This document shows, piece by piece, positions 50,092-59,338 of a stretch of DNA of 64,000 bases (its first letter is position 1; every line of letters begins with the position of its first letter). The notes beneath the pieces were generated by a model. The model did not search any database, was not told where the DNA came from, and saw only the letters and a list, made by a program, of their open reading frames with translations. Source of the DNA: Congregibacter brevis (GTDB taxonomy: Bacteria > Pseudomonadota > Gammaproteobacteria > Pseudomonadales > Halieaceae); contig NZ_CP136865.1 in NCBI RefSeq assembly GCF_045689245.1, forward strand, positions 2,356,001-2,420,000, in the 5' to 3' direction. Both the position numbers and the translations under genes were made by a program.

Positions 50092-52557
50092 ATGGTGACT
50101 AAGTCGGTGGTCAGGGCTGCTGTTCGTGCAGCGGTAATCGCATATGGGGCGGCAGCATCACTGCCGGCTTTGGCGTTGGGTCTTGGTGAAATCGAGATGC
50201 AATCCTTCCTTAATGAGCCTCTGCGTGCAGAGGTGGAACTTCTCGATACACGACAACTCACCATCGATGACATACGGATTCGTCTCGCGGGCGGTGATGA
50301 CTTTGATCGCTTGGGCGTTGAGCGAAGTTATTTTCTTACCAGTATTAAATTCGATATCCAGGTTGATGAGCGCAGCGGTCGAGGCGTTATCAAGCTCAGC
50401 ACAGAAGAAGCGGTTTTAGAGCCGTTTATTGACCTCATCATTGAGGCGCGCTGGCCCAATGGGCGGCTTCTGCGCGAATACACTGTCCTTGTGGACCCGC
50501 CGGCTTTTCGTCAGGACGTGGTCACTGTTTCAGCCTCCGAGCGTATTCAGGATGACACCAATCTGGAAAAGCCGGCGCTGGCACCGGAGTCGCGACCGCA
50601 AGCCAGCACATCGGGAGCGAGTACTTCGGGGGATAGCGTAGCCGTTAGGGAGAGCAGCCTCCCTGCGGGAGAGATGCCTCAGCGTGCTTTTTCAGCCGAA
50701 ACCGCCGATGTGCCGCGCTCGGGCAACCGATACATGGTTAAACGCGATGAGACTTTATGGCAGATCGCGTCCGAGGGGAAGCCAGGTGGAATCTCGGTAC
50801 AGCAGGCCATGTTGGAGATTCAGCGCCTAAACCCTGAAGCGTTCATCAACGGCAATATCAATCGCATAAAGGCTGGGTACATTATTTACCTGCCCGCTGC
50901 CGGCGAAGTTAGCTCAGACGATTTAGCGCGCGCATTGGATGAAGTGCGGGACCAAAATCAGGCATGGCGGGAAGGTCAGGGCGCCCCAGGGGTGACGGCC
51001 GCGGCAACACTGCGTGTGTCCGCTGACAGCGCCGTTGATACTGTTCCACAAAGCAGCGACATGCTTGCGGCTGCGGACTCTGGTAGCAGTTCAGCAGCAC
51101 AGACCGCCAGTCAAAAATCCTCGAGTACCGATGCGACCGCTGCCGAATCCGCAGACACAGCGCCAGCAGGGGAGTCTTCCGGTTCCGCAGAGCTGGCAGC
51201 GCAGTTAGATGCAATGGCATCTCGTCTGGATACTCTCGAGCAGATCGTATCCTTAAAAGACGAACAGATTGCGACCCTCGAACAGGCGCTTCGTGAAGCC
51301 AGGGAAGCTGCAGCCGCCGCTGCTGCAGCACCCACACCTGCACCAGCGCCTGCTCCCACAGTAACGAATTCGACGCCTGCGCCAACGACCGCTACGCCAC
51401 AAAATCAGTCGGGCGGTATTCCATGGCTGCCTATTACGGGCGGACTTTTGGTGCTGGCGGGAGCGGTTGTGTTGTTCCTCCGTCGCCGCGCCAGCGATGA
51501 AAAGGATGAGTCCTCCAGCCTTCGTGCTCAGTCAAAGCAAGAAGAGGATGATGTCTTTGAAGGCGTTAGTCTCAAGACAGAAACATTTGCTGCGGCCGAC
51601 CCCCTGGATTCTCCTGAAGAGGCGGATACGGCTCCTGAGCTTAACGCTGCGCTTGCAGTTAAAGCTGAGGTCGAGGATGACGCATCTGAAGAGCGTGATT
51701 CTCGCGGCGGCAGTCGAGGTTATGGCGAGCGAAAGCATGATGACTACATCGATGAAGGCGCCGCTGGAGACGCTCTTGCGGAAGCTGATATCTATATTGC
51801 TTATGGCCGATATCTTCAGGCTATCGAGCTTCTCGAGACGGCGATCAGTAGCGATCCAAGTAATGGCGCCTACCGCGTTAAATTGATTGAACTCTATGTT
51901 GATATGGGCGAAGAAGCGAGTGCCGCTGAACAGTTGGAAGAGTTGCGCAAGCACGGAAGCCCCGAAGCGATAGAAAGAGGCGAGGCACTAGTGGGTGGTG
52001 CACCGAGCGCTCCGACCCCCGCTCCAAGCCTTGATCTTGATGCGATTGATGAAGCACCAGCCTTGGATCTTACCGATGGTCTTGAGCTGGAGCCTGAGCT
52101 CGAGGTGGACCCGGTAGCAGAGCCCGATACTTTAGAGTTGAGTCTTGAAGACGCGGAAGCTGAGGACACAGTGGCTGCGGCCGCACCCGAAGATGAGGCT
52201 GATCTGGATTCCATTGAATTCGAACATCTTGAGATTGAAGAAGATGGCCCCCTCGGCGCTGCAGATGATGAGCTCGACCTGGTGGCAGCTGATGAGGAGC
52301 TTGATCTTTCCGACGCGCTTGTTTCCATGGACGACACCAGCGCTGACAGTGCAGCACCGGTGGCCGAAGAGGCAGACACCGAGGAACTGCTCATTGCTGA
52401 CGATGCCGACCAGATGGCAACGAAGCTTGATCTTGCGCGTGCCTATCTTGATATGGGCGATAGTGAAGGTGCTCGCGGTATTCTCGAGGAAGTGATTGAG
52501 AAAGGCACTGAGGAGCAGCAACAGGAATCGCGCGATCTCCTGACGCGCATTGGCTGA
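50092..52557 (+). CDS. fimV: FimV-like polar hub protein
   Basis: FimV is a peptidoglycan-binding, inner-membrane protein that organises the cell pole and supports type IV pili and type II secretion. This 821-residue form has a signal peptide, a conserved N-terminal periplasmic domain (LGEIEMQSFLNEPL), a LysM domain at about 214-268, a coiled coil near 365-410, a Pro/Ala linker, one membrane helix (about 444-462), a long acidic cytoplasmic region and the C-terminal FimV/TPR domain (LDLARAYLDMGDSEGAR). I use the ATG at 50092; a GTG at 50074 is possible. A gap of 223 bases separates it from asd, so it probably has its own promoter. Confidence 0.92.
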   Translation: MVTKSVVRAAVRAAVIAYGAAASLPALALGLGEIEMQSFLNEPLRAEVELLDTRQLTIDDIRIRLAGGDDFDRLGVERSYFLTSIKFDIQVDERSGRGVIKLSTEEAVLEPFIDLIIEARWPNGRLLREYTVLVDPPAFRQDVVTVSASERIQDDTNLEKPALAPESRPQASTSGASTSGDSVAVRESSLPAGEMPQRAFSAETADVPRSGNRYMVKRDETLWQIASEGKPGGISVQQAMLEIQRLNPEAFINGNINRIKAGYIIYLPAAGEVSSDDLARALDEVRDQNQAWREGQGAPGVTAAATLRVSADSAVDTVPQSSDMLAAADSGSSSAAQTASQKSSSTDATAAESADTAPAGESSGSAELAAQLDAMASRLDTLEQIVSLKDEQIATLEQALREAREAAAAAAAAPTPAPAPAPTVTNSTPAPTTATPQNQSGGIPWLPITGGLLVLAGAVVLFLRRRASDEKDESSSLRAQSKQEEDDVFEGVSLKTETFAAADPLDSPEEADTAPELNAALAVKAEVEDDASEERDSRGGSRGYGERKHDDYIDEGAAGDALAEADIYIAYGRYLQAIELLETAISSDPSNGAYRVKLIELYVDMGEEASAAEQLEELRKHGSPEAIERGEALVGGAPSAPTPAPSLDLDAIDEAPALDLTDGLELEPELEVDPVAEPDTLELSLEDAEAEDTVAAAAPEDEADLDSIEFEHLEIEEDGPLGAADDELDLVAADEELDLSDALVSMDDTSADSAAPVAEEADTEELLIADDADQMATKLDLARAYLDMGDSEGARGILEEVIEKGTEEQQQESRDLLTRIG

Positions 52558-53404
52558 GCATCAGAGCAGGCCGTTTCGCACCGATACGCTGCCTACAGGG
52601 CAGCGTATCGCTTTAAGGGTTGAGTACGACGGCAGTGTGTATAGCGGCTGGCAGTCTCAACCTCATCTTCCCAAGGTCCGTACGGTCCAGACCGAAGTAG
52701 AAGCAGCACTCTCGAAGATAGCTGCCGCCGATGTGCGAGTATTTTGTGCTGGCCGCACGGATACGGGCGTACATGCTACCGCGCAGTGGTTTCATTTCGA
52801 TGCGCCGGCTGATCGAAGTCTCAAGGCCTGGATTTTTGGTGGGAACGCTCAGTTACCGCTGGATATCCGTCTTGTTGACGCCAAAGCGGTGAGCGCGGAT
52901 TTTCACGCCCGTCATAGCGCCGTTGCACGCCAATATGATTACCTGATCTCGAACACCCCAACACCCTCCGCATTGTTGGCAAAGCGCATTCTTTGGGTAC
53001 GCCAGGCTCTCGACGAAGTTTCCATGCAGCGGAGTTTGGAAGCTCTCTTGGGGGAGCAGGATTTCTCTGCTTTCCGTGCGGCTTCCTGTCAGTCAACGAC
53101 GCCAATGAGGTTTATGGAATCTGTTGAAACCCGGAGGCGAGGTGACCTAGTGCAAATACGCGTGGTGGCGAATGCGTTTCTCCATCACATGGTGCGCAAT
53201 ATCGTTGGCTCTACTCTGCTGGTTGGCTTAGGTGAACGAAATCCCGACTGGTTGGGGGAGCTGTTGGCGACGAAAGACCGCACCCTGGCGGCAGCCACTG
53301 CGCCCTCGCATGGCTTGTACCTGACGGGTGTTCGCTATCCCGAAGCCCTCGCGATACCGGCGGCTCCGGACCTGCCTTTCTTCCCATCAGCGACGCAGGA
53401 ATAA
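52550..53404 (+). CDS. truA: tRNA pseudouridine38-40 synthase
   Basis: The 284-residue enzyme makes pseudouridine at positions 38-40 of tRNA anticodon stems. The catalytic Asp71 lies in GRTDTGVHA; HHMVRNIVG near residue 203 is also diagnostic. No ATG or GTG exists in frame near the start; the TTG at 52550 overlaps the fimV stop by eight bases, so expression is likely coupled. Confidence 0.93.
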   Translation: MAEHQSRPFRTDTLPTGQRIALRVEYDGSVYSGWQSQPHLPKVRTVQTEVEAALSKIAAADVRVFCAGRTDTGVHATAQWFHFDAPADRSLKAWIFGGNAQLPLDIRLVDAKAVSADFHARHSAVARQYDYLISNTPTPSALLAKRILWVRQALDEVSMQRSLEALLGEQDFSAFRAASCQSTTPMRFMESVETRRRGDLVQIRVVANAFLHHMVRNIVGSTLLVGLGERNPDWLGELLATKDRTLAAATAPSHGLYLTGVRYPEALAIPAAPDLPFFPSATQE

Positions 53405-53415
53405 GTCGGCGCTTC

Positions 53416-53424
53416 TGCTATCAT
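53416..53424 (+). promoter_or_regulatory. Candidate extended -10 promoter for trpF
   Basis: TGCTATCAT matches the extended -10 element TGnTATAAT with one change. It lies in the 61-base gap between truA and trpF, with a start point near 53431, and could drive trpFBA independently of fimV-truA. No -35 match. Confidence 0.4.
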
Positions 53425-53426
53425 TG

Positions 53427-53444
53427 CGCGCTTTTCGAAGCGCG
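53427..53444 (+). other. Hairpin with TTCG loop before trpF
   Basis: CGCGCTT and AAGCGCG form a perfect seven-pair stem around a TTCG loop. It lies 21 bases before the trpF start. No T-tract follows on the plus strand, so it is not a standard terminator; it could stabilise or process the mRNA between truA and trpF. Confidence 0.5.
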
Positions 53445-53465
53445 GTAAAAAGGCACGGCAAGGCA

Positions 53466-54107
53466 ATGACTCGGGTCAAGATATGTGGCGTTCGCAGCGC
53501 AGTAATGGCGGAGCAGGCTTGCGAAGCGGGTGTGGACGCTATTGGACTCGTTTTTTACGAAAAGAGCTCGCGCGCGGTTACTGCATCAGAAGCGGTTGAG
53601 GTGGTTAGGGGCGTACAGGCTCTGGTAACCACCGTTGGTCTGTTTGTCGATGCGAGCGCAGAAGAAGTAACTCAGGTTCTGGATCGTTGCCCAGTAGATT
53701 GCCTGCAATTTCACGGAAACGAGTCGGCGGAATTTTGTCTGCAGTTCGGGCGTCCGTATATCAAGGCAATCAGTATGCGTCCCCAGGTTGATATTGAGGC
53801 CTTGCTGACTGAGCACTCGGACGCTCGATCAGTCCTGTTTGATGCCTGGCGACCCGATGCACCGGGCGGCACGGGTGATACCTTCGCCTGGGATCGGCTT
53901 CCGAAGCTTCGTAAGCCATGGATACTCGCGGGCGGACTTACTGCTGACAATGTGAGCAAAGCGATCGAGCAGGTGGGCCCCCCTGCAGTGGATGTAAGCG
54001 GGGGTGTAGAAAGTGCTCCCGGAATTAAAGACCCTGAGCGTATGCGTGCATTTGTAAATGCAGTACGCGAAGCGGATAAACGCAAGCATGAGGATGCAGC
54101 GGTATGA
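53466..54107 (+). CDS. trpF: Phosphoribosylanthranilate isomerase
   Basis: The 213-residue TIM-barrel enzyme performs the third step from chorismate to tryptophan. VKICGVRS (Cys7) near the start and the C-terminal GGLTADNV and DVSGGVE segments are the family marks. The ATG at 53466 has AAGG before it. It is a separate gene, not fused to trpC as in E. coli, and overlaps trpB by four bases. Confidence 0.94.
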   Translation: MTRVKICGVRSAVMAEQACEAGVDAIGLVFYEKSSRAVTASEAVEVVRGVQALVTTVGLFVDASAEEVTQVLDRCPVDCLQFHGNESAEFCLQFGRPYIKAISMRPQVDIEALLTEHSDARSVLFDAWRPDAPGGTGDTFAWDRLPKLRKPWILAGGLTADNVSKAIEQVGPPAVDVSGGVESAPGIKDPERMRAFVNAVREADKRKHEDAAV

Positions 54108-55324
54108 CTATTGACCTGAACCCATTGAGTTTTTCGAATCAGCCTGATGCTGATGGTAGATTCGGATCCTACGGCGGAAAGTACGTAGCGGAGACCCTGA
54201 TGTCTGCGCTTTCAGAGCTGGAGAGCGTATACCGCCAGCTGTCTGAAGATGCGGCCTTTCAAGCGGAGTTTGATCACGATCTAGCGCACTATGTCGGCCG
54301 GCCATCGCCACTTTATGAAGCCCGTCGCTGGTCCGATGAAATCGGCGGTGCGAGGATCTTCTTCAAGCGCGAAGACCTGAATCACACGGGTGCACACAAG
54401 GTGAACAACACTGTGGGTCAGGCCTTACTAGCCAAGCATATGGGTAAGCCCCGCGTGATCGCCGAGACCGGTGCCGGACAGCACGGTGTGGCGACCGCGA
54501 CGATAGCGGCGCGTCTTGGTCTTGAGTGTCACGTGTTTATGGGTGCAGAAGACGTTCAGCGGCAGTCACTAAACGTGTACCGGATGAAGCTTCTCGGCGC
54601 GACCGTAGTTCCCGTAACCTCTGGTTCAGCCACGCTGAAAGACGCCATGAACGAGGCGATGCGCGACTGGGTTACGAATGTAGACGACACTTTTTATATC
54701 ATTGGCACCGTAGCCGGTCCCCATCCATATCCTATGCTCGTGCGGGATTTCCAGTGCGTAATCGGTCGCGAAGCACGCGCTCAGTGCCTTGCTCAAAATG
54801 GCAAATTGCCCGATGCGCTTGTTGCCTGCGTTGGCGGTGGCTCCAATGCCATTGGTTTATTCCACCCATTCCTGAACGATGAATCAGTGGCTATGTATGG
54901 CGTAGAAGCGGGAGGTCTAGGTATTGACAGTGGTCAGCACGCCGCGCCTTTGTCCGCAGGTTCTCCCGGTGTTCTCCATGGTAATCGCACCTACCTGATG
55001 CAGGATGAGGACGGACAAATTACGCACACCCACTCTGTATCTGCAGGCCTTGATTACCCGGGTGTGGGGCCGGAGCATTCCTGGTTGAAAGATATTGGCC
55101 GGGTGAACTACGTGTCCGCTAACGATGAAGAAGCATTAGCGGCGTTCCATAAGACAACCAAAATCGAAGGCATTATGCCCGCGCTGGAAACCGCGCACGC
55201 TCTCGCCTACGCCGAGAGGCTGGCGGCAAGCATGACGCCTGATCAGCATATTGTGGTGAATCTGTCTGGTCGCGGTGACAAAGATATTCTTACCGTCGCT
55301 CGTCTTGAAGGCATTGAGGTTTAA
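54104..55324 (+). CDS. trpB: Tryptophan synthase beta chain
   Basis: The 406-residue PLP enzyme joins indole and serine. The PLP lysine is Lys99 in HTGAHKVNN; the phosphate loop GGGSNA is near residue 245. It starts in an ATGA overlap with trpF and precedes trpA by seven bases. The set trpF-trpB-trpA in front of accD is known from several proteobacteria. Confidence 0.95.
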   Translation: MTIDLNPLSFSNQPDADGRFGSYGGKYVAETLMSALSELESVYRQLSEDAAFQAEFDHDLAHYVGRPSPLYEARRWSDEIGGARIFFKREDLNHTGAHKVNNTVGQALLAKHMGKPRVIAETGAGQHGVATATIAARLGLECHVFMGAEDVQRQSLNVYRMKLLGATVVPVTSGSATLKDAMNEAMRDWVTNVDDTFYIIGTVAGPHPYPMLVRDFQCVIGREARAQCLAQNGKLPDALVACVGGGSNAIGLFHPFLNDESVAMYGVEAGGLGIDSGQHAAPLSAGSPGVLHGNRTYLMQDEDGQITHTHSVSAGLDYPGVGPEHSWLKDIGRVNYVSANDEEALAAFHKTTKIEGIMPALETAHALAYAERLAASMTPDQHIVVNLSGRGDKDILTVARLEGIEV

Positions 55325-55331
55325 GTCAGTT

Positions 55332-56150
55332 ATGAGTCGAATTGCGGCCTGTTTTTCCGATCTAAAATCCCGTCAACGGAAAGCGGTTATTCCCTACATA
55401 GTAGCTGGGGATCCCAGTGTCGAGCTCACCGTCGAATTGATGCTCGCTCTGGTTGAGTCGGGAGCGGACATCATCGAGCTTGGGGTGCCGTTTTCAGACC
55501 CCATGGCCGAAGGTCCCGTGATTCAGCGCGGCCATGAGAGGGCCTTGGATCGGGGTGTTCGCCTGCGAGGAGTGCTGCAGATCATGTCTGAGTTTCGGGA
55601 GCGCAACCAAACAACCCCGGTGCTACTCATGGGCTATGCGAATCCTGTGGAGTACATGGGGCACGGGGAATTTGCCGATCGAGCGCTCGCCTGTGGTGTC
55701 GACGCGTTGCTGACTGTGGACATTCCTCCTGAAGAAGTTTCGGGGCTTAATAAGGAGCTCCGTCGCGTGGGTATGGATAATATTTTTCTTATCGCGCCGA
55801 CAACCCCGAGCGAGCGTATGAACCTCATCGCGGAAGAGGCGAGTGGCTTCATTTACTACGTGTCTCTGAAGGGTGTTACCGGCGCTGGTCACCTCGATCA
55901 AGACGCCGTGGCGAAGTCTGTGGCAGAAATACGCACCCATACCGATCTGCCTATTTGTGTCGGGTTCGGGATCAAGGATGGCCCCTCAGCGGCGGCTGTC
56001 GCGGCAGTGTCCGACGGTGTTGTGGTCGGTTCCGCTCTGGTTCAGCGCTTGGCTGACGTAGCAGCAGAGGGGGGCAGCGATGCCCAGGTGCTTGATGCTG
56101 CGAGACAAATGGTCGGTGATATTCGCAAACACGTCGATAACAACCTCTAG
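55332..56150 (+). CDS. trpA: Tryptophan synthase alpha chain
   Basis: The 272-residue TIM barrel cleaves indole-3-glycerol phosphate and channels indole to TrpB. Glu49 (ELGVPFSDP) is in place. The second acid of the classical enzyme, Asp60 in ADGP, is Glu60 here (MAEGP), a conservative change. GAGG precedes the ATG at 55332; the frame extends 19 codons further into trpB without family features. Confidence 0.94.
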   Translation: MSRIAACFSDLKSRQRKAVIPYIVAGDPSVELTVELMLALVESGADIIELGVPFSDPMAEGPVIQRGHERALDRGVRLRGVLQIMSEFRERNQTTPVLLMGYANPVEYMGHGEFADRALACGVDALLTVDIPPEEVSGLNKELRRVGMDNIFLIAPTTPSERMNLIAEEASGFIYYVSLKGVTGAGHLDQDAVAKSVAEIRTHTDLPICVGFGIKDGPSAAAVAAVSDGVVVGSALVQRLADVAAEGGSDAQVLDAARQMVGDIRKHVDNNL

Positions 56151-56177
56151 GACATAACGTAAGCCACCGCGGATGCG

Positions 56178-56183
56178 TATAAT
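56178..56183 (+). promoter_or_regulatory. Candidate -10 box (TATAAT) before accD
   Basis: Perfect TATAAT 31 bases ahead of the accD ATG, giving a start site near 56190. The -35 region is poor. It suggests that accD-folC can be transcribed apart from the trp genes. Confidence 0.42.
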
Positions 56184-56213
56184 GCCTTGGCATCACCTGC
56201 TGGAGAGAGTTCC

Positions 56214-57455
56214 ATGAGCTGGATCGACAAAATTCTGCCCTCGGGCATCAGTAAGTCCGATGGTGCGAAGAGAGCGACAGTACCTGAAGGGGTCTGGACC
56301 AAGTGCATCAAGTGCGAGGCGGTGCTCTATCGCCCGGACCTTGAACGCAATGCCAATGTCTGCCCCAAGTGTGAGCATCACATGCGTTTGGGAGCGCGCC
56401 AGCGGCTGGATTTCTTTCTGGATCAGGAAGGCCGCGAGGAGGTGTTCACAGACATCGAGCCCGTCGACCGCCTTCGTTTTCGGGATAAGAAGAAGTATTC
56501 CGCGAGATTGTCCGCTGCACAAAAATCCACGGGTGAGCGCGATGCTCTAGTAGCGATGCGCGGAACGCTGCACAGCATGCCCGTGGTTGCCGTCGCTTTT
56601 GAGTTTGGCTTCCACGGTGGATCTATGGGGCAAGCGGTGGGGGAGAAGTTTTCTCAAGCTGCTCAGCTTGCATTGAAAGAGCGTATACCTCTTATTTGTT
56701 TTGCCGCCTCTGGTGGGGCGCGAATGCAGGAAGCTTTAATCTCGTTGATGCAGATGGCCAAGACCAGTGCTGTCATCGAGCGTATGCACACGGAGTCTGT
56801 GCCGTATGTGTCGGTGCTGACCGATCCAATTTACGGTGGTGTATCGGCTTCTCTGGCATTACTGGGCGATTTAAATATTGCTGAGCCGGATGCTCGCGCG
56901 GGCTTTGCCGGTCCCAATATTATTGAACAGACGATTCGCCAAAAATTGCCTAAGGGTTTTCAGCGCAGCGAGTTTTTGCTGGAACACGGTGCCATCGACA
57001 TGATCGTGCCGCGCCTTGAGTTGCGTGACACTATCGCGCGAATCCTTGCCAAGCTCATGAATGTACCGGAGCTTGAGTCGCTGAGAGTTGCACCAGAGAT
57101 AGAGGTGGTCGCGGATGCTGCAGACGCAGACGAGGCTGCTAACGAGGATTCAGACACTGACGTCGCGGGCGACGTTGCGCCAGGCGCTTCGGAGTCGCAA
57201 GAGTCGGCTGAGCAGTCTAAAGACGATGAAGCTGAGCAATCTTCAAGTGACGGTATTGCCGAAGGGTCAGCGGAGCAGCTTGATGCGGTCGATGACTCTG
57301 TAGCAGAGGCAGCTGATTTGGCCGCCTCGGTAACCGACGCTGAAGTTGCCGATGAATCGGGGCAGGCGGCTGTTTCGGACGCGGAAGCCGGCATTGAGGA
57401 CGATCCAGAATCCGGCGCGGATGAGGAGCTTTCTGACAAAAAGTCGGATGCCTGA
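56214..57455 (+). CDS. accD: Acetyl-CoA carboxylase carboxyltransferase beta subunit, long acidic tail
   Basis: AccD with AccA transfers CO2 from biotin to acetyl-CoA in fatty acid synthesis. The N-terminal zinc ribbon (Cys31, Cys34, Cys50, Cys53) and the crotonase-like body (FAASGGARMQE, DPIYGGVSAS, FAGPNIIEQTI) are normal to about residue 299. The remaining 114 residues are an unusual tail built mainly of Asp, Glu, Ala and Ser with three Lys and no Arg; E. coli AccD ends near residue 304. The tail is in frame and ends eight bases into folC. Its role is unknown; it may be a low-complexity extension of the lineage. Confidence 0.94.
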   Translation: MSWIDKILPSGISKSDGAKRATVPEGVWTKCIKCEAVLYRPDLERNANVCPKCEHHMRLGARQRLDFFLDQEGREEVFTDIEPVDRLRFRDKKKYSARLSAAQKSTGERDALVAMRGTLHSMPVVAVAFEFGFHGGSMGQAVGEKFSQAAQLALKERIPLICFAASGGARMQEALISLMQMAKTSAVIERMHTESVPYVSVLTDPIYGGVSASLALLGDLNIAEPDARAGFAGPNIIEQTIRQKLPKGFQRSEFLLEHGAIDMIVPRLELRDTIARILAKLMNVPELESLRVAPEIEVVADAADADEAANEDSDTDVAGDVAPGASESQESAEQSKDDEAEQSSSDGIAEGSAEQLDAVDDSVAEAADLAASVTDAEVADESGQAAVSDAEAGIEDDPESGADEELSDKKSDA

Positions 57456-58725
57456 ACGCAGCCTCGGAGAATGGCTGCGCTACCTTGAGCAGCTCCATCC
57501 CGTAGATATCGATTTAGAACTGGCGCGGGTACGAACAGTAGCCCAACGCCTTCAGTTGCTATCGTATATCCCGCAAGTGATTACCGTTGCCGGCACCAAC
57601 GGCAAAGGCAGCGTGGTTTACAGTACTGAGCGTATTTTGCGCCGCCATGGAAAGCGTACGGGACGATACACCTCACCTCATCTCCTGAGTTTCAACGAAC
57701 GTATCGCCGTAGATGGCGTGCCGGTCAGTGATGATCACATTGTTCGCGCCTTTGGCGCTATTGATGCGGCACGGGAGGAAGTAACTCTCACCTATTTCGA
57801 ATTTGCGACACTGGCGGCTTTTTGGATTTTTCGCGAGGAGCAGGTCGATGTCGCGGTCATGGAAGTGGGGCTGGGTGGCCGCTTGGACGCGGTAAACGTC
57901 GTCGATTCAAATTTGGCTGTAATTACCGCCATCGATCTCGACCACCAGCACTGGCTGGGAGATAGCGTAGATAAGATAGCACCGGAGAAGGCTGCGGTAG
58001 CGCGAGCGGGCTGTCCGGTGATTCTTGCCGAGTACAGCTACCCCCAAACACTTTTTCAAACACTTACGAAAATAGGCGCAGCCCCTATGCGCGCGGGCAA
58101 AGATTGGGATTGGTTTCTGGATGATGGTTTGCGGGTCCGTTTGATGGACGAAGTCGAGGCCACGATCGTTCCTCTTCCTGACGGTTTGCGGCCATCGAAT
58201 GTCGCGGCCGCGTTGCAGGTGAGCGCGGAGTTGCTCGGTGCAGACTTTGACCGTCTCACCGGAGCGGAGGCGCTTAGGAATCTTCAGGTGCCCGCGCGGC
58301 GGCAAACTCTGGTTGTTTCAGATCGTGAAGTTGTTTTAGACGTGGCTCACAATCCCGCCGCCATGAATGCACTCGTGGAGTACCTCAAAGACCACAGGGT
58401 CAGCGGTAAGACCTTTGCTGCGTTAGGTCTGATGAAAGACAAAGATCTGATGCCTATGGCCAAGGCTTTGGCGACCGCTGTGGATGGAGTTTGCGCTCTG
58501 GCTATTCCTGCAATAGACCGAGCCGCTGCCCCGGAAGAGGTTTGGCAAGCCCTCGATAGGGCGGGTATAGGGATACCTCAGGCCGAGTTCACCGCCGAGT
58601 CTGTTTGGGCGCAACTGCTGTCGGGGAGCGAGGTTGGTGATCGCTTGGTGATCTGCGGCTCTTTTCACAGTGTTGCGGGTATAATGGCCGTTTTAGACAT
58701 CGAACTTTCAAGTCCCTCGTTGTGA
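57448..58725 (+). CDS. folC: Folylpolyglutamate/dihydrofolate synthase
   Basis: The 425-residue Mur-ligase-family enzyme makes dihydrofolate and adds glutamates to folates. The P-loop is GTNGKGS at 49-55; DVAHNPAA marks the C-terminal domain, and TYFEFATLAAF lies between. The ATG overlaps the end of accD by eight bases, the usual accD-folC arrangement. Confidence 0.93.
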   Translation: MPERSLGEWLRYLEQLHPVDIDLELARVRTVAQRLQLLSYIPQVITVAGTNGKGSVVYSTERILRRHGKRTGRYTSPHLLSFNERIAVDGVPVSDDHIVRAFGAIDAAREEVTLTYFEFATLAAFWIFREEQVDVAVMEVGLGGRLDAVNVVDSNLAVITAIDLDHQHWLGDSVDKIAPEKAAVARAGCPVILAEYSYPQTLFQTLTKIGAAPMRAGKDWDWFLDDGLRVRLMDEVEATIVPLPDGLRPSNVAAALQVSAELLGADFDRLTGAEALRNLQVPARRQTLVVSDREVVLDVAHNPAAMNALVEYLKDHRVSGKTFAALGLMKDKDLMPMAKALATAVDGVCALAIPAIDRAAAPEEVWQALDRAGIGIPQAEFTAESVWAQLLSGSEVGDRLVICGSFHSVAGIMAVLDIELSSPSL

Positions 58726-58738
58726 GCACCTAAAACCG

Positions 58739-59338
58739 GTGGATAATCTAGTAAAACAGCGTCTTGTCGGCGCGCTCATTCTGGTCGCGCTGGCGGTGGT
58801 TTTCTGGCCGATTATTTTTGTGCCGGGTGCCCAGCAAAGCTCAGACTTGCGAGTGGTGGTGCCCAGTGCTCCGCCGGTTGACCTCACGCCGCTACCAGAA
58901 CCCGATAGTCTCGGTATGCGTTCGGGTACGAGAGCGGCTGCGCAGGACTTAGAGACGCCTGATGTTGAGCTTCCAGCCACGGATGAGTTAGACGCAGAGC
59001 CGGCTAGTCTGCCTTCGCGAGAAGAGACTATGCCTGTCGCTAATTTGGACGATGCGCGTAGCGCATTGGAATCGCCGGCAATGGATGAAGACGGTTTGCC
59101 CGTCGCCTACTCTTTGCAAGTAGCAACCATGGGGGATAAGGCTCGCGCCGAGTCTCTTCGCGATGAATTGGTGTCTGCGGGTTACAAAGGCTACGTGAAA
59201 CGAATGCGCCGTGATGATCGCGTGCTCTACCGGGTACTCGTAGGGCCGCGTTACAGCAAAGATGAACTCCTGCCGGTAAAAGATGCGGTCGACAAGCGCT
59301 GGCGTGTTGAGTCTCTGATTATTCGGTACTTACCATGA
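58739..59338 (+). CDS. dedD: SPOR-domain cell division protein (DedD-like)
   Basis: The 199-residue protein has one N-terminal membrane helix (residues 9-27), a Pro/Asp/Glu linker and a C-terminal SPOR domain (about 122-199) with SLQVATMGDKARAESL and YRVLVGP. SPOR domains bind denuded peptidoglycan at the septum. The place between folC and cvpA is that of dedD. GTG start; ribosome site weak. It overlaps cvpA by four bases. Confidence 0.88.
   Translation: MDNLVKQRLVGALILVALAVVFWPIIFVPGAQQSSDLRVVVPSAPPVDLTPLPEPDSLGMRSGTRAAAQDLETPDVELPATDELDAEPASLPSREETMPVANLDDARSALESPAMDEDGLPVAYSLQVATMGDKARAESLRDELVSAGYKGYVKRMRRDDRVLYRVLVGPRYSKDELLPVKDAVDKRWRVESLIIRYLP

Noticed and set aside
51894..52394. Open minus-strand frame of 166 residues, mostly Ser and Ala, opposite fimV
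   Set aside because: It mirrors the acidic Asp/Glu/Ala-rich stretch of fimV; composition is an antisense artefact and no ribosome site is present.
56960..57439. Open minus-strand frame of 159 residues opposite the accD tail
   Set aside because: Ser/Ala-rich shadow of the acidic tail codons; no family features.
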